Shown: positions 8,914-17,615 of the stretch, piece by piece
How positions within the stretch are numbered: position 1 is the stretch's first letter
Layout of the letters: each line of letters starts with the position of its first letter
Source: JACCWP01 sp963801045
Lineage (GTDB): Bacteria; Actinomycetota; Actinomycetes; Propionibacteriales; Nocardioidaceae
Direction: 5' to 3'
DNA: 64,000 nucleotides
NCBI GenBank assembly: GCA_963801045.1
Contig: CAWDDC010000004.1
Location: forward strand, 744,001-808,000
The notes under the pieces: model-generated
The model's input: only the letters and a program-made list of their open reading frames with translations
The model's database searches: none
Told to the model about the DNA's origin: nothing
Position numbers and translations under genes: made by a program

Positions 8914-10377
8914 ATGTTCGACGAGGTGCTCGGTCTGGTCGGCGAGCTGCCGACCACTGCCAGCACCGACTTGTCCGCGGGTGACCTGCTCGCACGGATC
9001 GGCACGGTCGAGCGCGCGATCGCGGCGTTGCAGGCGCAGCAGGTGCGCGACCTCGCCAACTTCGCCGACGCCCGGGTGACCGACGACGAGGAGCGCGGGG
9101 TGCCGTTGCACCTGACCGGGCGCACGGTCGGCACCGAGGTGGGCGAGGCGGTCGGGGTCAGCGCCCAGGCCGGGTGACCATGCGCGGGCTGGAGACGGTG
9201 CTGCGCCAGACCGAGGCGCTGTCCGACCGTGACCGGGGCGTGGTCGACGCCTGGTCGCCGACGACGCGCACCGCGAGCGGCTGACCCCCACCCGGCTGGG
9301 CCAGGCAGCGGCGCGGCACGCGCTCGCGGTCGATCCCGAGGCCGCGGCGAAGCGGGCCGATCGGGCGCGCGAGCGCCGCGGCGTGCGACTGCTGGAGCCG
9401 GTCGACGGCGTCGCCGTGCTCGACGCCGTGCTGCGGGCCGAAGAGGGCCTCGCGTGCCACCAGACGCTCGAGCGCACGGCCCGGGCGATGCGTGCCGAGG
9501 GGGACGTCCGCTCGGTCTCCCAGCTGATGGCCGACCTGCTGGTCGAGCGTGTGTTGGGCGGCCGCGTCGCGACCACGGACGAACCGATGGGCCCGGCCCG
9601 CTGGGCGACACCTGACGGATCCGCGCCGTGGCCCGACGACGTCCCGGCGAGGGCGACGTCGCTCGACCCCGAGCCCGACGACCCCGTCTGGGACCTGCTC
9701 CCGACGCAGCTCCCCGATCCGGCCGCGTCACCGGTGCAGTCGCGTCCGCCGCCGCGTGGCCACCCGCCCTACGCGGCGGAGATCCAGGTCGTGCTGGGTG
9801 CCCGCACCCTGCTTTGGCTCGACGACGAGCCGGCCCTGCTGCGGGGCTACGGACCCGTCGCCGCCTCGGTCGCCCGGGAGCTCGCCGACAACGCCGCCCG
9901 CCGCAGTATGCGGGCCTTGTTCGCCGACCCCGTCGACCAGCGGCTGCTGACGATGGACTCGTCCGCGCGCTTCTTCACCGGCCGGCTCGGCGACCTGTGC
10001 CGCTGGCGCGACCAGGCCTGCCGGCTGACCGGCGGGGCGATCCGCGACGTCGACCACCGCGAGGAGCGGGGCCTTGGCGGCGCGACCAGTGCCCGCAACG
10101 GCCAGTCGCTGGGCCGCAACGCCCACGTGGTCAAGGACCACCCCGGCATCCACTGCCGCCCGGTCGACCGGGAGCCCGTGGGCGACGGGCTCGACGCCCT
10201 GCGCCGGGACGCGCCCGACGTCGAGTGGCGGCTCCCGGCGGGCCAGGTACGCACCGCCGTGTGCCGCCCGTGCTGGGCGACGGCGCCCGGCCCGATCCCG
10301 ACGCGTGGGCCGGCGAGGTGGCCGACCGTCGCGACGATCTCGCCGGCTACGCGGTTCTGCTCGACGCCTGTTCCTGA
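8914..10377 (+). pseudogene. Degenerate DUF222/HNH endonuclease (13E12-repeat family) gene
   Basis: A decayed copy of the DUF222 plus HNH-endonuclease genes that are multi-copy in actinobacteria. The first frame encodes MFDEVLGLVGELPT to residue 88 and stops at 9175-9177, apparently after losing a stretch of the DUF222 domain. Similarity resumes in another frame with MRGLETVLRQTEALSDRDRG from 9180 and shifts again near 9252 into LTPTRLGQAAARHALAVDPE. It continues through the HNH region (CRWRDQACRLTGGAIRDVDH, GGATSARNGQSLGRNAHVV), then shifts once more near 10245 before the stop at 10375-10377. The second Cys of the usual zinc/HNH motif (CRFPGC-like) is missing. It should give no functional nuclease. 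Confidence 0.85.
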
Positions 10378-10426
10378 CGCCGGATATCCGGTGTCCCTCG
10401 ACAACCGCACCGGTCACCATGGAGGC

Positions 10427-10909
10427 GTGCTGGAGGTGCGCAGGATCGGTCCCGACGACTGGGCCGAGTGGCGTGCGCTGCGGCTGGCCGCGCTCGAGGA
10501 GGCGCCGGAGGCCTTCCGCTCCCGCCTGGCCGACTGGGACGGTGCCCAGGAGGAGCGCTGGCGCGCCCGGCTGACGACCGCCGACCAGTGGTGCAACCTC
10601 GTCGCCCGGCTCGACGGTCGGCCGGTGGGACTGACCTCAGGGTCGCGGACGGACGACGGGGCGACCGAGGTGCACTCGATGTGGGTCGACCCCTCGGCGC
10701 GCGGCCAGGGCGTCGGCGACGTGCTGATCGGTGCGGTCGTCGCCTGGAGCGCCGAGCAGGGCGCCAGTGAGGTGCGGCTGGACGTACGGGAGGCGAACCG
10801 GGCGGCCATCAGGCTCTACGAGCGGAACGGCTTCGTGGACTCAGGCCCCGCCGACCCGGTGCCAGGGGAGCCTCCCGAGCGGGTGATGACCCGGGTGCCG
10901 CCGGAATAG
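10427..10909 (+). CDS. GNAT family N-acetyltransferase
   Basis: A 160-residue acetyl-CoA-dependent acyltransferase with a complete GNAT fold. The acetyl-CoA pyrophosphate loop is in VDPSARGQGVGDVLIGAVV, preceded by the beta-4 strand EVHSMWV. The C-terminal REANRAAIRLYERNGFVDSG is the usual motif B. The start is uncertain: GTG at 10427 keeps the full first strand, but GTG at 10436 has a GGAGG site (10421-10425) at proper spacing. Substrate unknown. It lies between the DUF222 relic and the tmRNA gene with no obvious operon partner. Confidence 0.85.
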   Translation: MLEVRRIGPDDWAEWRALRLAALEEAPEAFRSRLADWDGAQEERWRARLTTADQWCNLVARLDGRPVGLTSGSRTDDGATEVHSMWVDPSARGQGVGDVLIGAVVAWSAEQGASEVRLDVREANRAAIRLYERNGFVDSGPADPVPGEPPERVMTRVPPE

Positions 10910-10959
10910 GCTCCGGCCCGCGCGTGCTCTACCGGTACGCTGGAACGACAACTCAACAA

Positions 10960-11325
10960 GGGGCTGAACGGTTTCGACTTCGGTCGTACGGTTCAGGAGA
11001 AGCGGGCCGAGGACCCACGGTTATCTCGTAAACGATCCGTGGAACCTTACAAGTGCCAAGGAATCGCGCACTAACTTCGCTCTCGCTGCCTGAGCAGTGA
11101 ACGAAGGGTCGGTCCGGGAGCGCCTCCGTCCCGGTTGCCGGCCTCATCAAGGAGGCTCACCGCCACGACCCGGCCGCGGGGTCGTGGCGGGACATCAACA
11201 GCGGCTGAGCCTGTCGACGACGTGTCCGTGCGAGCGTCGGGGCTGAGAAAACGACACCACGGACTGCGCCCGGAGAATGCCTGAGTCGGCATCGGAGGAC
11301 GCGGGTTCGATTCCCGCCAGCTCCA
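10960..11325 (+). ncRNA. ssrA: Transfer-messenger RNA (tmRNA)
   Basis: tmRNA rescues stalled ribosomes and tags the unfinished protein. The 5' end GGGGCTGAACGGTTTCGACT and the 3' T-arm CGCGGGTTCGATTCCCG followed by CAGCTCC-A are diagnostic. The first seven bases pair with CAGCTCC to form the acceptor stem (one G-U). Only A-C-T follows the stem, so CCA is not fully encoded and must be completed post-transcriptionally. The tag reading frame runs 11055-11093 and encodes AKESRTNFALAA followed by TGA, with the ALAA degradation signal. Length, 366 nt, is normal. Partner smpB is encoded upstream. Confidence 0.97.
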
Positions 11326-11338
11326 CTGACGAGAGCGA

Positions 11339-11366
11339 CGAGGCCCGACCTGACGGTCGGGCCTCG
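11339..11366 (+). terminator. Hairpin terminator after ssrA
   Basis: A perfect 12-bp stem (CGAGGCCCGACC at 11339-11350 with GGTCGGGCCTCG at 11355-11366) and a TGAC loop sit 13 bp after the mature tmRNA end. There is no clear U tract, as is common in high-GC actinobacteria. Confidence 0.8.
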
Positions 11367-11412
11367 TGGTCGTTCTCGGGCGAGCACACGACGGGTCGCG
11401 AGAGGATCGAGC

Positions 11413-12600
11413 ATGCGCGTCGGCATCGTCGGGGGAGGGATCGGGGGACTGGTCACCGCGATCGGGCTCCAGCGCGCCGGGGCAACGGTCGACGGGTTCG
11501 AGCGGGTGCACGAGCTTCGAGCACTCGGCTCAGGCCTGTCCGTGTTCGGCAACGGGTTCGCGGCGCTGGAGGCCGTCGGCGCGGGCGCCGCGGTCCGTGC
11601 GGTCGCGGGTGACGCCGTCACCACGCTGCGCGCCGGACAGCGCACGCCGGACGGCCGCTGGCTGACCACGACGTCTGCGGCCGCTCTGCGTGACCTACGG
11701 GTGGTGCACCGTGCAGACCTGCACCGGGTGCTGAGCGGCCTGCTCGCTCCGGGGACGTTGCGCGGGGGCCACGACGTGCGGTCGGTGTCGGCCGACGGCA
11801 CCCGCGTCACGTTCGCCGACACCGACAACGACACCGGCTCCGAAGCCGGGGCCGCGAGCACGGAGAAGTTCGACGTCGTCGTGGCAGCCGACGGCATCCG
11901 CAGCACGCTGCGGACCGGATGGCCGGGCGACGCCGGGATCCGCTACAGCGGGTACAGCGCCTGGCGCGGCGTCACCTCCGAGCCCGTGGACCTGGGAGGT
12001 GCGGCCGGGGAGACGTGGGGTGCCGGGCTGCGCTTCGGCATGGCGCCGTTGCGGGACGGCCACGTGTACTGGTTCGCGGTGGCCTCGATGCCCGCGGACC
12101 AGCACATCGACGACGAGCACGAACACGTCGAGAGCCTGTTCGCCGGCTGGCACGCTCCGATCGACGAGCTCATCGCTGCGACAGCCCCGAGCCGGGTGCA
12201 GCGGCTGCCGATCGAGGACCTGGCCCGGCCGCTGCGCACGTACCGGCGCGGGCGCTGTGTGCTGCTGGGCGACGCGGCGCACGCGATGACGCCCGACCTC
12301 GGCCAGGGCGGCAACCAGGCGATGGAGGACGCCGCCACGCTGACCGCGCTGCTGGCACCGCTCGCGGCGGCCGACGCCCCGGACGACGGCCGGATCTCGA
12401 GTGCGCTGGAGACCTACGACGCCGTGCGGCGCCGCCGCACCCAGCCGATCGCGCGCCGCGCCCGGATGGTCGGGAGGGTCGCGCAGGCGCGCGGCCCGGT
12501 GCGGGTCGCGCTCCGCAACGCCCTGCTGCGCGCCGTCCCTGACGCGGTTGCCGACCGTCAGCTGGTCGCGATGCAGGCCTGGCATCCGCCGAGCACGTGA
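11413..12600 (+). CDS. FAD-dependent monooxygenase (aromatic hydroxylase type)
   Basis: A 395-residue class A flavoprotein monooxygenase, which uses NAD(P)H and oxygen to hydroxylate usually aromatic substrates. The N-terminal GIVGGGIGGLVTAIGLQRAG is the dinucleotide-binding fold, DVVVAADGIRSTLR is the DG motif that contacts both FAD and NAD(P)H, and LLGDAAHAMTPDLGQGGNQA is the GD motif binding the FAD ribityl chain. Nearest recognisable relatives are salicylate-hydroxylase-like and zeaxanthin-epoxidase-like enzymes. No catabolic cluster surrounds it, so the substrate is open. It is convergent with the FG-GAP gene, stops 1 bp apart. Confidence 0.85.
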   Translation: MRVGIVGGGIGGLVTAIGLQRAGATVDGFERVHELRALGSGLSVFGNGFAALEAVGAGAAVRAVAGDAVTTLRAGQRTPDGRWLTTTSAAALRDLRVVHRADLHRVLSGLLAPGTLRGGHDVRSVSADGTRVTFADTDNDTGSEAGAASTEKFDVVVAADGIRSTLRTGWPGDAGIRYSGYSAWRGVTSEPVDLGGAAGETWGAGLRFGMAPLRDGHVYWFAVASMPADQHIDDEHEHVESLFAGWHAPIDELIAATAPSRVQRLPIEDLARPLRTYRRGRCVLLGDAAHAMTPDLGQGGNQAMEDAATLTALLAPLAAADAPDDGRISSALETYDAVRRRRTQPIARRARMVGRVAQARGPVRVALRNALLRAVPDAVADRQLVAMQAWHPPST

Positions 12601-12601
12601 G

Positions 12602-14182
12602 TCAGGGCACCGCCTGGACGCCGAGGCGGTCGAAGTTCTGGTTCGTCTCCGGTACGCCCGGAGTCGACTGGCTGAACACGTCGTAGCCGCCGCTGGTCCC
12701 ACCGACGGCGACCATGCCGCCCTGCGTGACGCCCTCGTCCTCGAACGACTCCCGCCAACCGACGGCCAGCTCTGGCGCGCCGTCGCCGTCGACGTCGGCG
12801 GACCAGACACCGCCGCCGAACTGGTCGTCGTCCTCGTTGTCCTCGCCGGTGTCCCCCTGCCGTTCACGGACCTCGCCGGCCCCCTCGCCTTCGTCGTCGA
12901 CCACCCAGTCGAGCACGCTCACCATGCCGGCATCGGTGTCGCTGCCGATGTCCTCACCGGGCCAGGACACTGCCCACACGCCGGAGTCGAGACCGGTCAC
13001 CGCCCGGCCGAACTGCTGGCCGGCGACCACGTCGTCGGGATCGCCCAGACCACCGGGCGACAGGCCCCCGACCGGTACGAGCCCCGCCCCGTCGCTGCCG
13101 ACGAGCACGCCGATGGCGCCCACGTCGACGGCGGGGTCGTCGCCGGGGTCGTCGTCGAACGGAGCACCCGCGACCAGGACCGGCAGCGACGTGCCGCCCT
13201 GCTCGGTGAGCGCGACCGCCGTGCCGAACCGGTCGCCGTCGTCGCTGCTCAGCTCCTCGTCGGCAACGAGCCCGCCGACCCCCTCCTCGAAGTCGCCCAG
13301 TGCGAAGAGCTGGTCGGTCGCGGTGCTGAAGCTGGTGCCTGACCCGTACAGCACCTGCACGACGCCGGCGTCGGTGCCGCCGCCGGTGTCCTCGCGCGGC
13401 ACCCCGACCACCAGGTCGTCGCGACTGTTCTGACCCGCGCGTCCTGCGGTCAGCGCCGCGCCGAACCCGTCACCGGGCTCCGCCGCGCCGGAGACGCCGG
13501 CCCGGTGCTGGCTCCACCGCGACGGCGCGCTGACGAACCCGGCCGCCGTGGCCCGGTAGAAGAACACGGCGCCTGCACCGGGGTCGCCGCCGACTTCCTC
13601 GCCCGGTGCGCCGACAACGAGGTCTTCGTCGCCGTCGTTGTCGAAGTCGCCGGCGGCGAGAGCCGTGCCGAAGCGGTCACCCGCCGCCGGCACGTCGGCA
13701 CGGAACTCCTCGATCAGCTGCTGGCCGGCCGTGGTGAGTCCGTGGTTGCCCCCGAACAGCACCTGGACCCGCCCCGCGTCCACCGCGCCCCTGAGGTTGT
13801 CGCCGGGGATGCCGATGGCGAGGTCGTCGTAGCCGTCCTCGTCGAAGTCGCCGGACGTCCACGACTCGCCGAACCGGTCGCCGGTGGCCGCCTGGCCCGC
13901 GAGACCGGGCGTGCCCTGCGTCCAGATCTGCGATGCCGCGGTCCTCGTCCCGCCCGGCGCGCCGTTCAGCACCGTGACCGCGCCCGCGTCCTGGATCGTG
14001 CCCAGGCTCTCGCTCGGCACGGCGATCACCAGCTCGTCGTCGCCGTCACCGTCGAAGTCCGTGTGACCCCAGGTGCCGGTGCCGGCAGCGGACGCCGGTG
14101 CCGGGGCGGCGGCGACCGGCGTGATCGCGACCGCGACCAGCAGGGCTCCGCCCAACCACCGAGCACCAGGTCCGTTGCGCAT
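12602..14182 (-). CDS. Secreted FG-GAP repeat (integrin alpha-like beta-propeller) protein
   Basis: A 526-residue exported protein with an alanine-rich signal peptide (about residues 1-33). The rest is repeated FG-GAP blades, each with an Asp-rich calcium loop: DFDGDGDDELVIAVPSE, DFDEDGYDDLAIGIPGD, DFDNDGDEDLVVGAPGE, SRDDLVVGVPRE and DVDGDGAPELAVGW are visible. The protein probably folds as a calcium-binding beta-propeller outside the cell. Such proteins may bind ligands or the cell wall; no enzymatic motif is seen. It lacks an anchoring motif such as LPXTG. It is followed on the same strand by the 202-residue duplicated-domain gene in the opposite genomic order. Confidence 0.85.
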   Translation of the reverse strand: MRNGPGARWLGGALLVAVAITPVAAAPAPASAAGTGTWGHTDFDGDGDDELVIAVPSESLGTIQDAGAVTVLNGAPGGTRTAASQIWTQGTPGLAGQAATGDRFGESWTSGDFDEDGYDDLAIGIPGDNLRGAVDAGRVQVLFGGNHGLTTAGQQLIEEFRADVPAAGDRFGTALAAGDFDNDGDEDLVVGAPGEEVGGDPGAGAVFFYRATAAGFVSAPSRWSQHRAGVSGAAEPGDGFGAALTAGRAGQNSRDDLVVGVPREDTGGGTDAGVVQVLYGSGTSFSTATDQLFALGDFEEGVGGLVADEELSSDDGDRFGTAVALTEQGGTSLPVLVAGAPFDDDPGDDPAVDVGAIGVLVGSDGAGLVPVGGLSPGGLGDPDDVVAGQQFGRAVTGLDSGVWAVSWPGEDIGSDTDAGMVSVLDWVVDDEGEGAGEVRERQGDTGEDNEDDDQFGGGVWSADVDGDGAPELAVGWRESFEDEGVTQGGMVAVGGTSGGYDVFSQSTPGVPETNQNFDRLGVQAVP

Positions 14183-14192
14183 GCGCAGCCGG

Positions 14193-14801
14193 TCAGCGCG
14201 GGGAGCTCAGCCAGGGGTCGCGCAGGTCGAGGAAGTCGACGTCGCCCTCGTGCAGCGAGCGTTCCTCCTCCATCAGCGCCTTCAGCGCCTCCGGCGGCTC
14301 CTCGCTCTCGCCCTTGCGCGCCTCTGCCTCCGAGCTGAAGTAGATCGCGTTGGTGTAGCCGCCGTCGCCGTGCAGGGCGACGACGCCGCCGAGGACGTCC
14401 GGACGGAACCCGGCGCTGGCCTCCTCGAACTGCTCGCCGATGGCGCGCATCCGCTCGACGTCGGTGACACGGCCCTGCATCACCTGGACGAACCCGGCGT
14501 CGTCGGTGCCGCCGCTGCCCATCAGGACGACGTCGTCGCAGTCGTGCACGGTCGGCTCGCCCTCGATCAGGTCCACGGTCCCGGCCCACCACTCGCCCTG
14601 CTCGGGGCGGTCGCTGTTGCGCCGGGCGGCGTCCGCGGACTCGAACCGGGCCATGGCCAGGAACCGGCCGTCGTCGGACACCCCGGCGGTGGTCCCCAGC
14701 CAGCCCACCGCATCCGGCGCGAGCCGCTCCATCCACTCGTCGAGTCGTCGACGCAGCCCCTGCGGGTCGGTGACGGTCCCCTGGATGACCTGGACGAACA
14801 T
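14193..14801 (-). CDS. Hypothetical protein with two tandem dimeric alpha-beta barrel-like domains
   Basis: A 202-residue cytoplasmic protein of unrecognised function. It is built from an internal duplication: residue 2 begins FVQVIQGTVTDPQGLRRRLD and about residue 103 begins FVQVMQGRVTDVERMRAIGE, with parallel spacing of later segments (WLGTTAGVSDDGRFLAMARF against LGGVVALHGDGGYTNAIYF). The pattern of a short strand, helix and two further strands resembles ferredoxin-like ABM or stress-responsive barrel domains, which act as dimers; here the two halves may form an internal dimer. No catalytic residues stand out. The gene lies 10 bp upstream of the FG-GAP gene on the same strand and may share its transcript. 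Confidence 0.7.
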   Translation of the reverse strand: MFVQVIQGTVTDPQGLRRRLDEWMERLAPDAVGWLGTTAGVSDDGRFLAMARFESADAARRNSDRPEQGEWWAGTVDLIEGEPTVHDCDDVVLMGSGGTDDAGFVQVMQGRVTDVERMRAIGEQFEEASAGFRPDVLGGVVALHGDGGYTNAIYFSSEAEARKGESEEPPEALKALMEEERSLHEGDVDFLDLRDPWLSSPR

Positions 14802-14849
14802 GGCGACCTCCTCGTGCCGTCGCCCGTACCCGCGACGGTCGGTGTCACG

Positions 14850-15716
14850 CTAGGTCCGGTGCCGCGACGGGTCCAGGGACAAAGCGGGCGTGCGCTGCGC
14901 CGCACTGTGTCCCACCGCCCAGGCCAGCGCGTAGTCGGCGACGGCCTCCCAGCCGGGAACGCCGATGGTGAAGTGCGGCCGGCCGGGGAACTCGTGGTAG
15001 TCGGTGACGGTGCGGGAGGTCTCGTACCGCTCGACGTTCTCCCGGTTCAGCACCGGCGGGACGACCCGGTCGGCGCCTCCCGCGATGAACAGCAACGGAG
15101 CCCGCGTGTCGTTGCGCAGGTTGACCCGCGTCTGCGGGCGTCGGCGCAGGTTCGCCGTGGCCGCCTGCCACAGCGGCCGTCCGGGCGTCGGCACGTGGTA
15201 GCGCTCGTAGAGCGCGTCGGAGGCGCCGCGGTCGAGCGTGCCGCAGAACGACCGGTGCCACTGCTCGGGCGTGAGCGCGACGGTCCGGCGGCGGTTGGCC
15301 GGGTTCCTCAGCACCGGGAAGGCCGCGCGCAGACTGCTCGCGGGGAGCCGACGCACCCCCCGGACCGGCGCCGAGTCGATCGCGACACCCGTCGAGCCGA
15401 GGCCGCGGTCCAGCAGGATCTGCGTGACCAGGCCGCCGAAGGAGTGGCCCATCAGCACCGGTGGCGCGGCCAGGGACCTGATGATCCGTTCGTAGTGGTC
15501 CGCGACCTCGGTGACACCGAGCCCGTCCATCACCGACGGGTCCTTGCGGAGGGCCGCGACCCCGACGCCCATCAGCGGCCAAGCCGGTGCGAGGACGGTG
15601 TGCCCGGCCTCCTCGAACCGCGCGACCCAGTGCTCCCACGCGAGCGGCGTCAGCCACAGCCCGTGCACGAGCAGGATGGTCCGGTCGCCCGGCGGGTGGG
15701 GTGCGCGACCGTGCAC
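14850..15716 (-). CDS. Alpha/beta hydrolase
   Basis: A 288-residue serine hydrolase with the alpha/beta fold and no export signal. LLVHGLWLTPLAWEHW is the oxyanion-hole strand, LMGHSFGGLVTQILL holds the nucleophile Ser, GGADRVVPP the acid, and GRPHFTIG the catalytic His. The GTG start at 15716 is taken because the fold begins soon after. Substrate unknown; the family includes lipases, esterases and haloalkane dehalogenases, but no halide-binding Trp pair is evident. It lies 48 bp upstream of the duplicated-domain gene on the same strand. Confidence 0.83.
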   Translation of the reverse strand: MHGRAPHPPGDRTILLVHGLWLTPLAWEHWVARFEEAGHTVLAPAWPLMGVGVAALRKDPSVMDGLGVTEVADHYERIIRSLAAPPVLMGHSFGGLVTQILLDRGLGSTGVAIDSAPVRGVRRLPASSLRAAFPVLRNPANRRRTVALTPEQWHRSFCGTLDRGASDALYERYHVPTPGRPLWQAATANLRRRPQTRVNLRNDTRAPLLFIAGGADRVVPPVLNRENVERYETSRTVTDYHEFPGRPHFTIGVPGWEAVADYALAWAVGHSAAQRTPALSLDPSRHRT

Positions 15717-15895
15717 GGCGCGGTCCTTCCTGCGTGCAGCAGGGGCCGGACCGCACGGTGCTGGTGGTGATGGCCTCGAGATCCAGAGCCTACGCCCGGA
15801 CGACCACGCCCAGCACTAGCTGCCTGTCGATTTGCCGGTCGACACCGCCCCGTTAGGTTGGCGCGCTGGAGAGGGACACCGATCGTGGAGGCTGC

Positions 15896-16096
15896 ATGAA
15901 GACCATCCTGGCCGTCGTCGTCGTCGTGTGGCTGGTGATCGGCCTGGCGGCCGCCTTCCAGCGCGACTACTTCTCCGGTGACGAGACCAACTGCGCAGAG
16001 GTCGGCAACATCGCGCTGACGATCGTGTCCGGACCGCTCAACTACACCGGGGTCAACCCGAAGGTGAAGTGCGACGTGCCGGAGCCCTCGCAGTAG
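15896..16096 (+). CDS. Small single-pass membrane or secreted protein
   Basis: A 66-residue protein with one N-terminal hydrophobic segment (residues 3-21, MKTILAVVVVVWLVIGLAAA) and a short outer part with two cysteines (TNCAEVGNI and KVKCDVPEP) that could form a disulfide. A good GGAGG site (15887-15891) precedes the ATG, which supports it as real. Its function is not known. It stands alone, convergent with the TrpB gene 8 bp away. Confidence 0.7.
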   Translation: MKTILAVVVVVWLVIGLAAAFQRDYFSGDETNCAEVGNIALTIVSGPLNYTGVNPKVKCDVPEPSQ

Positions 16097-16104
16097 CCCG
16101 CGAG

Positions 16105-17469
16105 TCAGCCGCCCACCTGTGGCAGTCGGGTGAGCGGGTCGGCGAACCTGTCGTCGCTGAGCTCCTCGTCGACCATCCGGCCGCCGAGGAACGCGTCGTA
16201 GGCCGCCATGTCGAAGTGGCCGTGCCCGCACAGCGCCGTGAGGATCACCTTCTCCTCGCCGGACTCGGTGCAGGCACGGGCCTCGCGGATGCAGGCGGCC
16301 AGCGCGTGCGTCGGCTCCGGGGCCGGCACGATGCCCTCGCTGCGGGCGAAGGAGACGGCGGCCTCGAAGCACTCGGTCTGGGCGATCGCGACCGCCTCCA
16401 TCAGACCGAGCTCGTAGACGTGCGAGATCAACGGGCTCATGCCGTGGTAGCGCAGACCGCCCGCGTGGATCGGGTCCGGCACGAAGTCGTGCCCGAGCGT
16501 GTGCATCTTGAGCAGCGGGGTGAAGCCCGCGGTGTCGCCGTAGTCGTACGCGTAGACACCACGGGTCAGTGAGGGGCACGAGGCCGGCTCGACCGCGCGG
16601 ATCACCGGCGACATCCGGCCGGCCAGCTTCTCGCGCAGGAACGGGAACGCGAGCCCGGCGAAGTTGGACCCGCCACCGGTGCACCCGACGATCAGGTCGG
16701 GGGCGTCACCGGCGTCGGCCATCTGCAGCAGCGCCTCCTCGCCGATGACGGTCTGGTGCAGCAGCACGTGGTTGAGGACGCTGCCCAGCGCGTAGTGGAT
16801 CGTCGGGTCCTGGGCCGCGGCCTCGACCGCCTCGCTGATCGCGATGCCGAGGCTGCCCGGGTGGTCGGCCTGGTCGGCGCGGATCTTGCGTCCCGACTCG
16901 GTCAGGTCCGACGGGCTGCGGTGGACGGTCGCGCCGAAGGTCTCCATCATCGAGCGCCGGTAGGGCTTGCCGTCGTACGAGGCACCGACCTGCCAGACCT
17001 CGCACTCGAGGCCGTACTGCGCGCACGCGAAGGCCAGCGCCGTGCCCCACTGGCCGGCTCCGGTCTCGGTCGTGACCTTCGTGACCCCGCTCTTCGCGTT
17101 GTAGTACGCCTGCGGCACCGCGGTGTTGGGCTTGTGCGATCCGGCCGGCGACACGCCTTCGTACTTGTAGTAGATGCGTGCCGGGGTGCCGAGCAGCCGC
17201 TCGAGCCGGTGTGCGCGGTAGAGCGGCGACGGCCTCCACAGCCGGTAGACGTCGAGCACGTCGTCCGGGATGTCGACGTACGAGTCGGCCGTGACCTCCT
17301 GGGCGATGAGGTCCATCGGGAACAGCGGGGTCAGGTCGTCCGGCCCCACCGGCTGCAGCGTGCCGGGGTGCAGGGGCGGTGGTGGTGGCGACGGCAGGTC
17401 GGGGATCACGTTGTACCAGCGGGTCGGAAGCTGGGACTCGTCGAGCAGGAACTTGTGCTGCTTGGGCAT
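16105..17469 (-). CDS. trpB: Tryptophan synthase beta-like protein TrpB2
   Basis: A pyridoxal-phosphate enzyme of 454 residues that belongs to the long TrpB2 branch, which condenses indole and serine. The PLP lysine lies in SPAGSHKPNTAV, the phosphate-binding loop in VGCTGGGSNFAG, and ETGAGQWGTALAFACAQ is the family's substrate loop. The N-terminal extension (about residues 1-90, including LPSPPPPPLHPGT) is typical of TrpB2. No trpA or other trp gene adjoins it, which is also typical, as TrpB2 is often an orphan that salvages indole or uses O-phosphoserine. A second, canonical trpB probably exists elsewhere in the genome. Confidence 0.92.
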   Translation of the reverse strand: MPKQHKFLLDESQLPTRWYNVIPDLPSPPPPPLHPGTLQPVGPDDLTPLFPMDLIAQEVTADSYVDIPDDVLDVYRLWRPSPLYRAHRLERLLGTPARIYYKYEGVSPAGSHKPNTAVPQAYYNAKSGVTKVTTETGAGQWGTALAFACAQYGLECEVWQVGASYDGKPYRRSMMETFGATVHRSPSDLTESGRKIRADQADHPGSLGIAISEAVEAAAQDPTIHYALGSVLNHVLLHQTVIGEEALLQMADAGDAPDLIVGCTGGGSNFAGLAFPFLREKLAGRMSPVIRAVEPASCPSLTRGVYAYDYGDTAGFTPLLKMHTLGHDFVPDPIHAGGLRYHGMSPLISHVYELGLMEAVAIAQTECFEAAVSFARSEGIVPAPEPTHALAACIREARACTESGEEKVILTALCGHGHFDMAAYDAFLGGRMVDEELSDDRFADPLTRLPQVGG

Positions 17470-17615
17470 CTGGTCGCCTCACCGTCGGCTCCGTGCGCGG
17501 GGCAGAGACGCTACCCGATCGTGTCTTGTGCGAGCCGCGCCACCGTGCTCGGCTGGGTACACGTGGGTGCACGCGCCGCGGGTACCCGTTCGGCCTACGG
17601 GGGTGGGAGGTGCAC

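Noticed and set aside
10960..11366. Mobile element integrated at the tmRNA 3' end
   Set aside because: The 3' end of ssrA is intact, is followed at once by its own terminator, and no integrase or duplicated attachment sequence is seen.
11071..11906. Minus-strand open frames across the tmRNA and the monooxygenase
   Set aside because: They run antisense to a certain RNA gene and a certain enzyme gene and have no family features.
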